A stretch of 64,000 bases of DNA from Nocardioides massiliensis (GCF_030811215.1 NZ_JAUSQM010000001.1:3162001-3226000); one strand, 5' to 3'; shown: positions 8,103 through 17,431, counted from the stretch's first letter. Numbers and translations: made by a program. Notes: generated by a model not told the origin, from the letters alone.

Positions 8103-8955
8103 CCTGCACGACCCCGGCGCCGTAGGTCTCGTCCAGCTCCGCCTGCAGCGAGCCATCGTCGTACACGACCGTGATCTCGACGCGGTCGCGGCCCGCAGAG
8201 GCCATCAACAGGTCGTCAGTGCTGACCAGCTTCTGGACCTCGTTCTGGATCCGCCGCAACTCGCGCCGGGTGCGCTGGGTCTCGGAGACGCACAGCGCCC
8301 CTCCCCACACTTCGCGCAGCTGCCGCTCGGCGTCCGCGCGCTCGGCCGCGTCGCCGACGACCTGGACGTTGAGGACGAGCAGGGTCGGATCGTTGAGCCG
8401 CTCGTGGGCTTCCACGTCGTCCCGCCCGAACGCCGGGTTGGGTGTCTGGTCGAGCCAGACCTCCCCCACGCGCTCCAGACGGTTGGCGCGGCGGAGCGCG
8501 CGCTGCAGGGCGGCCTCGGAAGTCGTCGACGGATCGATCGGCCGCCAGCCGCCCTCCGGCTCCGGACAGGGGCTCGCGAAGAACGCCGCGCTGTCGAAGT
8601 CCTCCGGCGCCGAAGGCGCGGACGGTGGCGCGGTGAGGGTCAGCCGCTCACCATCCCAGGTGCCGCGGACGTCGTACGACCCCCACCGCACGCCGCCGAC
8701 AGCGTCGTGCTCGACCTCGTCCCAGTCCCACCCTGTCACCGCCGGCCCGCCGCACTGGGGCGGATGAGACTGCTGGACGCCGCCGAGGCACAGCTGCGGC
8801 CCCGATCCCGCGTCGAGGACCGTCGTGGTGGCGACGACCTCCGGCGTGGCCCGCGGGGTCGGGTCGGGAGCAGCGACGCGAGCGCCTGTCTGCTCACCGC
8901 AGCCTGCGGCGAGTGCCAGCACGGCGAGGACAGGGACGACGGTGACGGTGCGCAT
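8071..8955 (-). CDS. Putative lipoprotein, function unknown
   Basis: About 294 residues with a lipoprotein signal peptide: MRTVTVVPVLAVLALAAGC, lipobox LAAGC. An Ala/Pro/Thr-rich linker follows. The mature domain has a possible disulphide pair around LCLGG and PPQCGG and a strand-rich middle (SYDVRGTWDGERLTLTAPP). The C-terminal half (about 180-290) contains VFG/LNDPTLLVLNVQVVGD and ITVVYDD segments, reminiscent of secreted proteins annotated only as hypothetical in Nocardioides. A start 18 bases earlier (8973) is possible. It is expected to be anchored outside the membrane. Confidence 0.8.
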   Translation of the reverse strand: MRTVTVVPVLAVLALAAGCGEQTGARVAAPDPTPRATPEVVATTTVLDAGSGPQLCLGGVQQSHPPQCGGPAVTGWDWDEVEHDAVGGVRWGSYDVRGTWDGERLTLTAPPSAPSAPEDFDSAAFFASPCPEPEGGWRPIDPSTTSEAALQRALRRANRLERVGEVWLDQTPNPAFGRDDVEAHERLNDPTLLVLNVQVVGDAAERADAERQLREVWGGALCVSETQRTRRELRRIQNEVQKLVSTDDLLMASAGRDRVEITVVYDDGSLQAELDETYGAGVVQVSSALRPAPE

Positions 8956-9012
8956 GCACCTGCGACGCACCACGGCTGTCGACGGTTCCCGCTCCGCGCT
9001 CGTGCCGATCGA

Positions 9013-9729
9013 TCAGCGGGCAGGCAGCACGCACAGCTCGTTGCCGGACGGGTCCTGGAAGACCCGCCACGGCAGGTCGCCCCAGGCCGGGTGCAGCTCC
9101 CTGCCACCGCGCGACAGGATTCCCGCAGCGACCGCGTTGCCGTCGTCTCCGGGGTCGAGACGCACGTCGAGGTGGAGCCGGTTCTTCCCGCCTCGCTTCG
9201 CCGCGGGCTCCGGGCACAGCTCCAGCAGCGGCCCGCGACGCGACGGGTGCCGCAGGGAGTACGGCGCGACACCGGGCGCCGGCGTCCAGCCGGTCAGCCA
9301 GCCCCAGAACTCCGCGTCCCGTGCCGGATCGCTGGAGTCGAGCGGCAGCGCAGCGATCGGACCGGTGTCGGCGTAGACGGTGCGTTCCTCCATCACGCAG
9401 AACGGGTTGCCCTCCGGGTCGGCGAGGACCACCCAGGGCACGTCGCCCTGGCCGATGTCGAGGTGCGTGGCTCCGAGGGCGAGGATCCGCTCGACCTCCT
9501 CGGGCTGGCGGGAGCCGCCCAGGAGGTCGAGATGCAGCCGCAGCGGCTCGGCCGGCGGCTCGGGCACCCGCTGGAAGCACAGGTCGAGCACCGGCCCGTC
9601 CGCGATCTCCAGCCGGGTCTCGTAGGCATCCGGCTCGTCGGTCAGCGGCGTGCCGCCCACGACGGCCTCCCAGAACCGACCGAGACGTTGGGGCTCGACC
9701 GCGTCGAGGACCAGGTTCTCCAGGTGCAT
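9013..9729 (-). CDS. VOC (glyoxalase/bleomycin-resistance superfamily) protein, two-domain
   Basis: 238 residues made of two tandem VOC half-domains (about 1-115 and 125-238). Each opens with a strand and an FWxxL/V helix (RFWEAVVGG; EFWGWLTGW) and closes with DPEGNPFCV or DPSGNELCV. Each carries a histidine (LRLHLDL, NRLHLDV) of the type used for metal binding. Typical substrates are unknown for this subgroup. It lies 25 bases downstream of hemQ on the same strand, so it may be co-transcribed with haem genes. The start is the ATG at 9729 (MHLENLVLD). Confidence 0.87.
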   Translation of the reverse strand: MHLENLVLDAVEPQRLGRFWEAVVGGTPLTDEPDAYETRLEIADGPVLDLCFQRVPEPPAEPLRLHLDLLGGSRQPEEVERILALGATHLDIGQGDVPWVVLADPEGNPFCVMEERTVYADTGPIAALPLDSSDPARDAEFWGWLTGWTPAPGVAPYSLRHPSRRGPLLELCPEPAAKRGGKNRLHLDVRLDPGDDGNAVAAGILSRGGRELHPAWGDLPWRVFQDPSGNELCVLPAR

Positions 9730-9754
9730 GGGCCCACCGTAGGGCCGGGGGTGC

Positions 9755-10474
9755 TCAGGGCAGCGCGTTGACGATCTCCACGGCGCTTCGACGCCGGCCG
9801 GTGTAGAACGGGATCTCCTCGCGCACGTGCAGCCGCGCACGGGAGGCGCGCAGGTGGCGCATGAGGTCGACGATCCGGTGCAGCTCGTCGCACTCGAAGG
9901 CCAGGATCCACTCGTAGTCGCCCAGGGCGAAGCTCGCGACGGTGTTGGCGCGCACATCGGCGTAGTCGCGGCCCATCTTGCCGTGCTCGGCGAGCAGCTC
10001 GCGGCGCTCGGAGTCGTCGAGCAGGTACCACTCGTAGGACCGCACGAAGGGGTAGACGCAGACGTGGTCGCGCGCCTCCTCATCGGCGAGGAACGCAGGC
10101 ACGTGCGACTTGTTGAACTCGGCCGGGCGGTGCAGCGCCATCTGCGACCACACCGGCGCGAGCCGCGAGCCGAAGGCCGTGCGCAGCAGGCGGTGGTAGC
10201 CCTCCTGCAGCTGCTCGGAGGTCGTGGCGTGGGTCCAGACGAGGATGTCCGCGTCCGCGCGCAGGCCGCTCACGTCGTACAACCCGCGCAGGACGACGTC
10301 GTCGGCGGCGAGCTCGGCGTACAGCTGCTCGAGCTCGGCCGCCTCTGCGTCGCGGTCACCGTCGCCGATCGGCGTGGCCAGCTTGAAGACCGACCACATC
10401 GTGTAGCGGATGCCCTCATTGATCGCGCGCAGCTGGGCGGACTTGGAGGCGGGTGCGTCGGTGGGAGTAGCCAT
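9755..10474 (-). CDS. hemQ: Coproheme decarboxylase HemQ
   Basis: Chlorite-dismutase-family enzyme that performs the last step of the coproporphyrin-dependent pathway: two peroxide-driven decarboxylations turning coproheme into haem b. Numbered from the ATG at 10483, the catalytic tyrosine Y144 lies in YPFVRSYEWYL and the proximal histidine H167 in AEHGKMGRDY. NEGIRYTMWSVFKL near the N-terminus is the family opening. About 239 residues, a normal length for the actinobacterial enzyme. The start is ambiguous between 10483 and 10474. It is 12 bases downstream of cgoX, so the last two haem enzymes are paired. Confidence 0.96.
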   Translation of the reverse strand: MATPTDAPASKSAQLRAINEGIRYTMWSVFKLATPIGDGDRDAEAAELEQLYAELAADDVVLRGLYDVSGLRADADILVWTHATTSEQLQEGYHRLLRTAFGSRLAPVWSQMALHRPAEFNKSHVPAFLADEEARDHVCVYPFVRSYEWYLLDDSERRELLAEHGKMGRDYADVRANTVASFALGDYEWILAFECDELHRIVDLMRHLRASRARLHVREEIPFYTGRRRSAVEIVNALP

Positions 10475-10495
10475 GGCCCCCATTGTGCCGGGGCC

Positions 10496-11881
10496 TCAGT
10501 CGTCGGGCGTCAGCACCCGCGCGACCGCGGCCTGCGCCGATGCGATCACCGCGGGGATGCCCACCCCGTCGTACGCCGCTCCGCAGACGGCGAGCCCGGG
10601 GACCTCGGCCACGGCTGCCCGGATCCGCGCGACGCGGTCGCGGTGGCCGACGGCGTACTGCGGCAGGCCACCGCCCCATCGCTGGACATGGGTGTCGACG
10701 GGCCGCGACGTCAGGCCGGTCGCCTCGCCGAGGTCGGCGAGTGCGGCCGCGGCCAGGTCGTCGTCGGCGACCTGCAGCACGCGTTCCTCACGGTGGCGTC
10801 CGATCGACGCGCGCAGCAGGCGGACCGGCTGGTCCGCGGACTCCCCTGCCCGGCGCACCCAGTCCCACTTGGCGAAGGAGAACGTCGCCGCCTTGATCCG
10901 CCGCCCCTCGACGGGCGGCACGAGGAAGCCCGATCCGCTCAGGTCCGGCAGGTCACCGACCCTGAAGGCGAACGTCACGACCGCCATGGAGGCGTACTCG
11001 ATCTCCTGCAGCGCTGTGCTCGCGCCGGGGGCGACGTCGCTGAGCAGGCGCGCAGTCGGGGACGCCGGGGTGGCGAGCACGACGCGGGCGGCGGAGACCT
11101 GCTCCGGCGCCCGGGTGGGGCCGACCGTGAGGACGAACCCCTCGGGCGTACGCCGCAGCGCGCGCACGGTGGCCTCGGTGCGGACCTCGACCCGCTCGTC
11201 GGCGGCGATCGCCACCGGCAACCGTCCCATCCCGCCCACGATGCCGGCGAAGACGGGGCCCGGCGCCGACGGGAGCGCACGCCCGAGCAGGGGGCCGGTC
11301 GCGAGCAGGTCGAGCAGCTGTGGAGTGCAGGCACGCACGGAGAGCTCACGAGCATGGCCTGCATAGACGCCACCGAGCAGCGGCTCGACGAGCCGGTCGG
11401 TGACCTCGGGCCCGAAGCGCTGGTCGACGAGTTCGCCGACGCTGCGATCCTCCTCGGGGTCGAGCTGCCACGTGCCGAGGTCGCCCTCGGCCGCAGCGCG
11501 CGCGAGCCCGGTCTCGCTCAGCACGCCGGACGCCCGCAGCTGCTCGAGATCGACCGGCGCACCCATCACCCCGCGTGGCAGCGGACGCAGTGCTCCTCGG
11601 CTCCACACCGCGGAGGACGCGAGGGCGACGTCCTCGACCGGCAGCTCCGCGGCCGCGGCGAGCGCGAGGCCCTCCGGGCGGCGCGCGAGCATCGCCTCGG
11701 CCCCGACGTCCACCGTCACCGCGCCGACCTCGGCCAGGTGCAGCTTGCCGCCGACCCGGGGCGAGGACTCCAGCACGAGCACCGAGCGTCCGGCGTCGGC
11801 GATCTCCCGGGCGGCCGCCAGACCGGCCAGTCCGGCCCCGACCACGACCACGTCGTACGGCGATGAGGGGGGTGTCGACAC
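10496..11881 (-). CDS. cgoX: Oxygen-dependent coproporphyrinogen III oxidase (HemY/HemG-type, CgoX)
   Basis: 461-residue FAD enzyme annotated traditionally as protoporphyrinogen oxidase. With HemQ next door it most likely oxidises coproporphyrinogen III to coproporphyrin III. The N-terminal Rossmann motif is VVVVGAGLAGLAAAREI, followed by ESSPRVGGKL. VDVGAEAMLARRPE and the C-terminal VCGAAYDGVGIPAVIASA are family hallmarks. The start is the GTG at 11881 (VSTPPSSPYD); a longer open frame on this strand is antisense to the DUF4349 gene and not coding. Operon with hemQ, downstream of hemE but separated from it by an opposite-strand gene. Confidence 0.94.
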   Translation of the reverse strand: MSTPPSSPYDVVVVGAGLAGLAAAREIADAGRSVLVLESSPRVGGKLHLAEVGAVTVDVGAEAMLARRPEGLALAAAAELPVEDVALASSAVWSRGALRPLPRGVMGAPVDLEQLRASGVLSETGLARAAAEGDLGTWQLDPEEDRSVGELVDQRFGPEVTDRLVEPLLGGVYAGHARELSVRACTPQLLDLLATGPLLGRALPSAPGPVFAGIVGGMGRLPVAIAADERVEVRTEATVRALRRTPEGFVLTVGPTRAPEQVSAARVVLATPASPTARLLSDVAPGASTALQEIEYASMAVVTFAFRVGDLPDLSGSGFLVPPVEGRRIKAATFSFAKWDWVRRAGESADQPVRLLRASIGRHREERVLQVADDDLAAAALADLGEATGLTSRPVDTHVQRWGGGLPQYAVGHRDRVARIRAAVAEVPGLAVCGAAYDGVGIPAVIASAQAAVARVLTPDD

Positions 11882-11942
11882 GCCACCGATCGTCTCACCC
11901 GGCTCCAGGGAACCCACCGCTCCCCGCCCGCGTCCCAACCGC

Positions 11943-12878
11943 ATGACCACATCGATGAGGAACGGCAGGCGCATCACCCTCCCCCTCGCCGGCGGCGCTG
12001 TCGCCCTCCTGCTGCTCGGGGGACTCGCCGGCTGCCAGGGTGACGCCGACACCGCGTCGTCGGACGTCGCTGGTGCGGCGCCGGCCGCCGCCGAGCCGGC
12101 GAGCAGGAGCGCGTTCGACACCGGCGGCGCTGCGCGCAGCGCCGGCGAGAACGCCTCTTCTGTCGGTGCAGCAGAAGTGCGCGAGCGCGCGGTCATCTCC
12201 TCGGCCTCGATGTCGGTCACGACTCCCGACGTCGCGGAGTCCCGCGCGCAGGTGCGCAGCCTGCTCGACCGGGTGCAGGGGCTGGTGGCCGAGGAGGAGA
12301 CCCAGGCCGACGACAAGGGACGGCTCTCACGGGCGCGGATGGTGCTGCGGGTGCCGAGCGAGGCCTTCGACACCGCCCTCGTCGACCTGGCGGAGCTGGG
12401 GGAGGTCGAGGACGAGAGCCGCACGAGCGAGGACGTGACCACCAAGGTCATCGACACCCAGACCCGGGTCCGTGCGCAGCAGCGCAGCATCAAGCGGATC
12501 GAGACCCTCCTCGACCGGGCGGAGACGCTCGGACAGGTCGTGCGGATCGAGTCCGAGCTCTCGCGCCGTCAGGCCGACCTCGACTCGCTCCTGGCCCAGC
12601 AGGCCTGGCTGAGCGAGCAGTCGTCGCTGGCCACCATCGCCCTGACCCTGCGCGCGCAGGAGCGCATCGCCGAGGTCGAGGAGGAGGACGAGCCGCCCGC
12701 CTTCGTCGCCGGCGTCCTCACCGGCTGGGACAGCCTCGTCGGCTTCCTCGGTGGCGCCGCGACCCTGGTCGGCGTACTCCTCCCCTGGCTCGCCCTGGCC
12801 ATGCTCCTCGGTCTCCCGCTCTGGGCGGCCCTGCGCGCCGCCCGGCGTCGACGCGCCACCGTGCCCGCGGAGGCCTGA
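11943..12878 (+). CDS. DUF4349 domain lipoprotein
   Basis: 311 residues: signal peptide with lipobox LGGLAGC (Cys about residue 32), a low-complexity Ala/Ser/Gly spacer, then the DUF4349 domain. The domain starts at ERAVISSASMSVTTPDV, and its long helical coiled-coil section (about 150-230; TQTRVRAQQRSIKRIETLLDRAE) separates two membrane-proximal strands. One C-terminal membrane helix (VGVLLPWLALAMLLGLPLW) is followed by an Arg-rich tail. Topology: extracellular domain anchored at both ends. A second ATG at 11955 could be the start. It abuts the convergent hemE stop with no spacer. Role unknown. Confidence 0.88.
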   Translation: MTTSMRNGRRITLPLAGGAVALLLLGGLAGCQGDADTASSDVAGAAPAAAEPASRSAFDTGGAARSAGENASSVGAAEVRERAVISSASMSVTTPDVAESRAQVRSLLDRVQGLVAEEETQADDKGRLSRARMVLRVPSEAFDTALVDLAELGEVEDESRTSEDVTTKVIDTQTRVRAQQRSIKRIETLLDRAETLGQVVRIESELSRRQADLDSLLAQQAWLSEQSSLATIALTLRAQERIAEVEEEDEPPAFVAGVLTGWDSLVGFLGGAATLVGVLLPWLALAMLLGLPLWAALRAARRRRATVPAEA

Positions 12879-13952
12879 TCAGCGCGCGGAGTGCTCGTGG
12901 ACGAAGTCGGTGAGCCGGTGGAGCTGGTCGGGGTCGGTGGACGGGATGACCCCGTGCCCGAGGTTGAAGATGTGACCGGGCGCGGCGCGGCCGGCGTCCA
13001 GGATCTCCGCGGCGCGTGCCGTCATCACCTCGGTCGGCGCGAAGACCAGCGTCGGGTCGAGGTTGCCCTGCACGACCCGGCCCTCGGCACGGGCGATGCC
13101 GTCGGACAGCGGCACCCGCCAGTCGACACCGACGACGTCCGCGCCCGCGCGCGCCATGTGTCCGAGCAGCTCACCGGTGCCGACGCCGAAGTGGATCCGT
13201 GGCACGCCGAGCTCACCGGCCCGCGCGAGCACACCGGCCGAGTGCGGCATGACGTACTTCTCGTAGTCCGCCGGCGACAGCGCCCCGGCCCAGGAGTCGA
13301 ACAGCTGGACCGCCGAGGCTCCGGCGGCGACCTGGACCTCCAGGTAGGCGGCCGCGATGCCGGCGATCTTGCGCATCAGCGCGTCCCACACGTCGGGCGC
13401 GCCGAACATCATCGCCTTGGTCTTGGCGTGCTCCTTCGAGGGACCACCCTCGACGAGGTACGACGCCACGGTGAACGGCGCACCCGCGAACCCGATCAGC
13501 GGCGTCGCGCCCAGCTCGCTGACGAGCTCGCGCACGGCCTGCGTGATGAAGGGCACGTGGTCGGGCGTCAGGTCCTCGATCGCCTCCACGTCGGCCAGCG
13601 TGCGGACGGGGCGGGCGACGACCGGTCCGACGCCCGCGACGATGTCGAGGTCGACCCCGACCGCCTTGAGCGGCAGGACGATGTCGGAGAAGAAGATCGC
13701 CGCGTCGACGCCGTACCGGCGCACGGGCTGCAGCGTGATCTCGGTGACCAGGTCAGCGCGCATGCAGGACTCGAGCATGCCGATGCCCTCGCGCAGCGCG
13801 CGGTACTCCGGCAGCGACCGGCCGGCCTGGCGCATGAACCACACGGGTGTGTGGGCGGGCTCCAGTCCCCGCGCGGCGCGCAGGAACGGCGAGTCGGCGA
13901 GCGCGTCGTGAGGCTCGGCGAGGTTGGGCTGGGTGGCGGCATCGTCGGACAC
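12879..13952 (-). CDS. hemE: Uroporphyrinogen decarboxylase
   Basis: 357-residue cytosolic enzyme that decarboxylates the four acetate side chains of uroporphyrinogen III to give coproporphyrinogen III, the substrate of CgoX downstream. Signature 1 is [16 protein letters not shown] (about 36-51). The second hallmark is [16 protein letters not shown]. The catalytic Asp is in FFSDIVLP, and FNLGHGV is near the C-terminus. Length and motifs are complete. Its stop codon directly touches the DUF4349 stop (TGATCA), leaving no room for a terminator. Confidence 0.97.
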   Translation of the reverse strand: MSDDAATQPNLAEPHDALADSPFLRAARGLEPAHTPVWFMRQAGRSLPEYRALREGIGMLESCMRADLVTEITLQPVRRYGVDAAIFFSDIVLPLKAVGVDLDIVAGVGPVVARPVRTLADVEAIEDLTPDHVPFITQAVRELVSELGATPLIGFAGAPFTVASYLVEGGPSKEHAKTKAMMFGAPDVWDALMRKIAGIAAAYLEVQVAAGASAVQLFDSWAGALSPADYEKYVMPHSAGVLARAGELGVPRIHFGVGTGELLGHMARAGADVVGVDWRVPLSDGIARAEGRVVQGNLDPTLVFAPTEVMTARAAEILDAGRAAPGHIFNLGHGVIPSTDPDQLHRLTDFVHEHSAR

Positions 13953-14034
13953 GCCTCGATCCTCGCAGGTCGTGCCAGCGGCCCCGGGCGGGCGGTGCGG
14001 CGTGGCGCAACCGCGCCGAGTGCGTCGCGCGGCA

Positions 14035-14040
14035 TACGCT
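14035..14040 (+). promoter_or_regulatory. -10 hexamer for a leaderless DUF3000-rnd transcript
   Basis: TACGCT ends 6 bases before the ATG at 14047 and no Shine-Dalgarno is visible. It is placed exactly as at several other genes in this window. Confidence 0.5.
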
Positions 14041-14046
14041 GCCCGT

Positions 14047-14646
14047 ATGCCCGCACGTCAGGAGAGCCGCGTGGACGGTGCGCCCCACCCCGAGGAGTTC
14101 CGGGTCGCCGTCGAGCAGCTGCGTGCCGCGCGGCTGCGCCCGGAGATCCTGTGTGAGGAGATGCCGGCTCCGCAGCGCATCGCGCCGTACGCCTCCGCAC
14201 TGTCCGGCGACGTCACCGTCGCGGACGAGGACGTCGCTACGGGCCGCCTGGTGCTCCTGCACGACCCCGCCGGCAACGACGCCTGGGACGGCACCTTCCG
14301 CTGCGTTGCCTACGCCCGCGCCGACATCGACCCCGACCTCGCTGCCGACCCGCTCCTGGCCGAGGTCGCCTGGACATGGCTGCTCGAGGCGCTCGACGCG
14401 CACGGTGCGGCGTACGGCGCCCCGTCCGGCACGGTGACCACGGTCGCCTCGCAGAGCTTCGGCTCGATGGCCGACGAGCCGGGCTCGGCACAGGTGGAGA
14501 TCCGCGCCTCCTGGACCCCGATCGGCGACCTCGCCGCCCACACCGAGGCCTGGGGTGAGCTCATGTGCACCGCCGCAGGCCTGCCGCCCGTCCCCGAGGG
14601 CGTGACCGCGATGCCGAGTCGACGAGGACAGCGCGGGCGCGACTGA
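14047..14646 (+). CDS. DUF3000 domain-containing protein
   Basis: 199-residue soluble protein of the actinobacterial DUF3000 family, function unknown. Recognisable stretches are [27 protein letters not shown]-type [12 protein letters not shown], and [21 protein letters not shown]. No catalytic motif or transmembrane segment is seen. The ATG at 14047 follows a -10-like TACGCT. The stop overlaps the RNase D start (TGATG), so the two are translationally coupled, a pairing common in actinobacteria between hemE and rnd. Confidence 0.9.
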   Translation: MPARQESRVDGAPHPEEFRVAVEQLRAARLRPEILCEEMPAPQRIAPYASALSGDVTVADEDVATGRLVLLHDPAGNDAWDGTFRCVAYARADIDPDLAADPLLAEVAWTWLLEALDAHGAAYGAPSGTVTTVASQSFGSMADEPGSAQVEIRASWTPIGDLAAHTEAWGELMCTAAGLPPVPEGVTAMPSRRGQRGRD

Positions 14647-15947
14647 TGCAGACCGATCCACCCCTCGCCGGTCCGGCCGACGCCGGTCCGGCCGACGCCG
14701 ATCCGGCCGATGATGTCGAGCAGAGCGAGCAGACCCAGCAGGTCGAGCCCGAGAAGCCCGCGGTCCCGCTGTTGACGCTGCGTGAGGGCCTGCCGCCGGT
14801 CGTCGACGACACCTCCGTGCTGACCGACGTGTCGCGCCGCCTGGCCGGCGGCACCGGTCCGATCGCGGTCGACGCCGAGCGCGCCTCGGGCTACCGCTAC
14901 TCCGCGCGCGCCTACCTCGTCCAGCTGCGCCGTGAGGGCGCCGGGAGCGTGCTGGTCGACCCGATCGACATCGACGACCTCTCCCCGCTCGCCGCGGTGC
15001 TGGAGTCCGACGAGTGGATCCTGCACGCCGCCACGCAGGACCTGCCGTGCTTGACCGAGCTCGGCCTGCAGCCGCCGGCGCTGTTCGACACCGAGCTCGC
15101 CGGTCGCCTGCTCGGCTATCCACGCGTCGGCCTGGCCACGCTGGTGGAGTCGATCCTGGGCTACGGCATGCGCAAGGAGCACTCGGCGGTCGACTGGTCG
15201 ACGCGTCCCCTGCCGGAGCCCTGGCTGGAGTACGCCGCCCTCGACGTCGAGGTCCTGCCCGAGCTGCGCGACGCGCTCGAGGACGAGCTCGTGCGGGCCG
15301 GCAAGGACGAGTGGGCCCGCCAGGAGTTCACGGCGCTGCTCTCCCACAAGCCGGCGACGCGGCGTGACCCCTGGCGGCGTACGTCGGGGATGCACAAGGC
15401 CCGTGGGCGTCGGGCCCTCGCAGCCGTGCGTGCGCTGTGGACGGCGCGCGACGAGATCGCCGCCCAGCGCGACGTGACCCCGGGCCGGATCCTGCCCGAC
15501 TCCGCGATCGTCGCGGCCGCCAACGCCCTGCCGCGCGACCGTCGCAGCCTGCTGAGCACACCCGGGTTCCGGGGCCGCGGCGCCGAGCGCTACTCCGACC
15601 GCTGGCTCGCGGCGCTGGCCGAGGCGCGGGCGCTCCCCGACAGCGAGCTCCCTCCCGTCGCTGCGCGCTACGACGGACCGCCGCCGCCGCGCGTGTGGGC
15701 CGACAAGGACCCCGTGGCCGCGGCCCGGCTGACGCGTGCGCGGGCCGACCTCGCCGCCCTCGCCGACAAGCTCGTGCTGCCGGTCGAGAACCTCCTCACC
15801 CCCGACACGGTCCGTCGGGTCCTGTGGGAGCCACCGGCTCCCGACGAGCTGGCAGCCCAGCTGGCGGACCTCGGGGCGCGGCCATGGCAGGTGGAGCTCA
15901 CCCTCCCCGTGCTGCGCGCGGCGATGGAGGGTGGCGAGACGGTCTAG
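14646..15947 (+). CDS. rnd: Ribonuclease D family 3'-5' exonuclease with HRDC domain
   Basis: 433 residues. After a low-complexity acidic N-terminus (residues 1-45, three GPADA-type repeats) comes a DEDDy exonuclease domain: Exo I in AVDAERA (D-x-E), Exo II in HAATQDLPCL, and Exo III YAALDVEVLP with the Tyr and Asp. The HRDC domain (about 255-330) includes ALWTARDEIAAQRDVTPGRILPD. It trims 3' ends of structured RNAs such as tRNA precursors. The ATG overlaps the DUF3000 stop by one base. The end overlaps the convergent solute-binding protein gene in a shared CTAG. Confidence 0.93.
   Translation: MQTDPPLAGPADAGPADADPADDVEQSEQTQQVEPEKPAVPLLTLREGLPPVVDDTSVLTDVSRRLAGGTGPIAVDAERASGYRYSARAYLVQLRREGAGSVLVDPIDIDDLSPLAAVLESDEWILHAATQDLPCLTELGLQPPALFDTELAGRLLGYPRVGLATLVESILGYGMRKEHSAVDWSTRPLPEPWLEYAALDVEVLPELRDALEDELVRAGKDEWARQEFTALLSHKPATRRDPWRRTSGMHKARGRRALAAVRALWTARDEIAAQRDVTPGRILPDSAIVAAANALPRDRRSLLSTPGFRGRGAERYSDRWLAALAEARALPDSELPPVAARYDGPPPPRVWADKDPVAAARLTRARADLAALADKLVLPVENLLTPDTVRRVLWEPPAPDELAAQLADLGARPWQVELTLPVLRAAMEGGETV
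14670..14714 (+). repeat. Three tandem 15-base repeats in the rnd N-terminus
   Basis: Two exact copies of GGTCCGGCCGACGCC (14670-14684, 14685-14699) are followed by a diverged third (14700-14714). They encode GPADA-GPADA-DPADD in the disordered N-terminus. Copy number is a good candidate for strain variation because it keeps the frame. Confidence 0.9.
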
Positions 15948-17344
15948 CCGTCGTCCTCGACGCTCTCGTCGTCCCCGTCGGCGTCGGACTCCTCCTGCGG
16001 GAGGGTGAACGCCACCTTGGAGACGTCGTCGATGCGCTCGGTGAGCCGCTCGAGGTTGACCACCGGCGCGTAGAGCATCCTGCGGATCAGCGGCGTCGTG
16101 ATGGCCATCGCGCTCTCCCACTGCGGCCCCGTCGGGAGCTGCTCGGAGCGACGGACGCCCTCGTTGAAGACGAAGCTGCTCTGCGGGTCCTTCGCACCGT
16201 CGCGGAAGGCGGGCGAGTAGGCGACCTCGAGGTTGGCCGGCAGCGTGTAGCCCGCCCGGGTCACGATCGTCTCCCCGGCGTCGCCCACGACGAAGGTCAG
16301 CAGGTCGGCCGCCTCCTGCACGTGGTCGGTGTCGGAGGCGAGGCAGTAGCCCGACAGCGAGCTCACCGTGCGGTAGGAGCCCACACGGGGCAACGGCATC
16401 ACGTCGAAGCGGACGTCCGCCATCGCGCGCAGCTCCGGCACCAGGTCGCGGTAGCCCAAGAGCATCCCGAGGCGGCCGGCGGCGAACAGCTGCAGCGGGT
16501 CACGCCGCTCCAACAGCTGCGGCGAGGGCGTCACCCGCTCCTCGCGCAGCAGCGTCAGCACCTCCTCGAGCGTCTCGCGGTTGTCGTCGCTGGAGAGGTC
16601 GAGGCGGGTCGGCTCCGAGGCGTCGTCGAGCAGGCCCCCACCCCCGGACCACAGGAAGGGCGCGAGCTGCTCGAGGTCGGGGTCGACGTGGACGCCCTTG
16701 ACGCGCCGCGTCGAGACGGACCTGGCCGCCTCGGCGAACTGCTCGAAGGTCCAGCCGTCGGCCGGGGTGGGCGCAGAGTCGGGGTCCTCGCCGATGGTGG
16801 AGAGGTCGACGAGGTCGGTGTTGTAGTAGACGACCATCGGCGAGACGTCGTGCGGCATGCACTGCAGTCCGAGGTCGGCGCTGAAGGCGGTCATGCCCTC
16901 GCGCTGGTAGCCGTCACCGAAGTCGACGCCGCGCTCGCCCAGCAGGGCGTCGACCGGCTGGATCCACTCACGCTCCAGCAGCACCGGCAGGTCGGCGTGC
17001 TCGATGAGGAACACGTCGGGCGTCGGCTTGCCGTCGCCGCGGCGCTTGTCGTACGCCGCCATCGCGGTGTCGTGGTCGGGGAACGTCACGAGCTCCACCT
17101 CGACGTCCGGGTTCTCGTCGACGAACGCGTCGGCGAGCTCCTGGTAGGCGGTGAGCAGCCCGTCGGGCCCATAGACCCCCAGCCGCAGGACCACCGGATC
17201 GGTGGCCGGCGACGCCGCGCTGGTCGTGGCGGTCGGGGTCGGCGCGGCGTCCGGCTCCTCGGCACCCGAGGTGCAGGCGGTGAGGACGAGCGCCAGCGTG
17301 GCGGCGAACACCCCTGCTGCGCCTCGGCGGTTCTTCAGGGGCAT
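15944..17344 (-). CDS. ABC-type extracellular solute-binding lipoprotein (family 1, sugar type)
   Basis: 466 residues with a lipoprotein signal peptide (ATLALVLTAC, lipobox LTAC) and a Thr/Ala/Pro linker. The bilobal binding domain begins at VVLRLGVYGPDG. Family-1 features include PDVFLIEHAD, the MVVYYNTDL hinge strand, GWTFEQFAEAA and ERLTERIDDV at the end. No permease or ATPase gene is adjacent, so it is an orphan binding protein or uses a transporter encoded elsewhere; the ligand is not predictable. The acidic tail (ESDADGDDESVEDDG) is unusual. It is convergent with rnd, sharing CTAG. Confidence 0.9.
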   Translation of the reverse strand: MPLKNRRGAAGVFAATLALVLTACTSGAEEPDAAPTPTATTSAASPATDPVVLRLGVYGPDGLLTAYQELADAFVDENPDVEVELVTFPDHDTAMAAYDKRRGDGKPTPDVFLIEHADLPVLLEREWIQPVDALLGERGVDFGDGYQREGMTAFSADLGLQCMPHDVSPMVVYYNTDLVDLSTIGEDPDSAPTPADGWTFEQFAEAARSVSTRRVKGVHVDPDLEQLAPFLWSGGGGLLDDASEPTRLDLSSDDNRETLEEVLTLLREERVTPSPQLLERRDPLQLFAAGRLGMLLGYRDLVPELRAMADVRFDVMPLPRVGSYRTVSSLSGYCLASDTDHVQEAADLLTFVVGDAGETIVTRAGYTLPANLEVAYSPAFRDGAKDPQSSFVFNEGVRRSEQLPTGPQWESAMAITTPLIRRMLYAPVVNLERLTERIDDVSKVAFTLPQEESDADGDDESVEDDG

Positions 17345-17411
17345 GCATCAGCCTGTTCTGTGGGCGGCAGTCTGTGCGGTGCGCCGAGCCGGGAGCGCCT
17401 CACGGCGCATG

Positions 17412-17431
17412 GCCGCTCGTAGCGGCTTTTT
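17412..17431 (+). terminator. Rho-independent terminator with no upstream plus-strand gene
   Basis: GCCGCT (17412-17417), loop CGT, AGCGGC (17421-17426), then five T at 17427-17431. It is preceded by a second hairpin GCGCC-TCAC-GGCGC at about 17395-17408. No plus-strand gene ends nearby (rnd stops at 15947), so it would terminate a short transcript begun within 17340-17400, or attenuate an antisense RNA to the solute-binding gene leader. The rest of 17345-17538 holds another hairpin (GCACC-GAA-GGTGC near 17460) but no open frame I can support. Confidence 0.6.

Noticed and set aside
10496-12493. 665-codon version of cgoX
   Set aside because: The first 200 codons are antisense to the DUF4349 gene; FAD-domain homology starts at the GTG at 11881.
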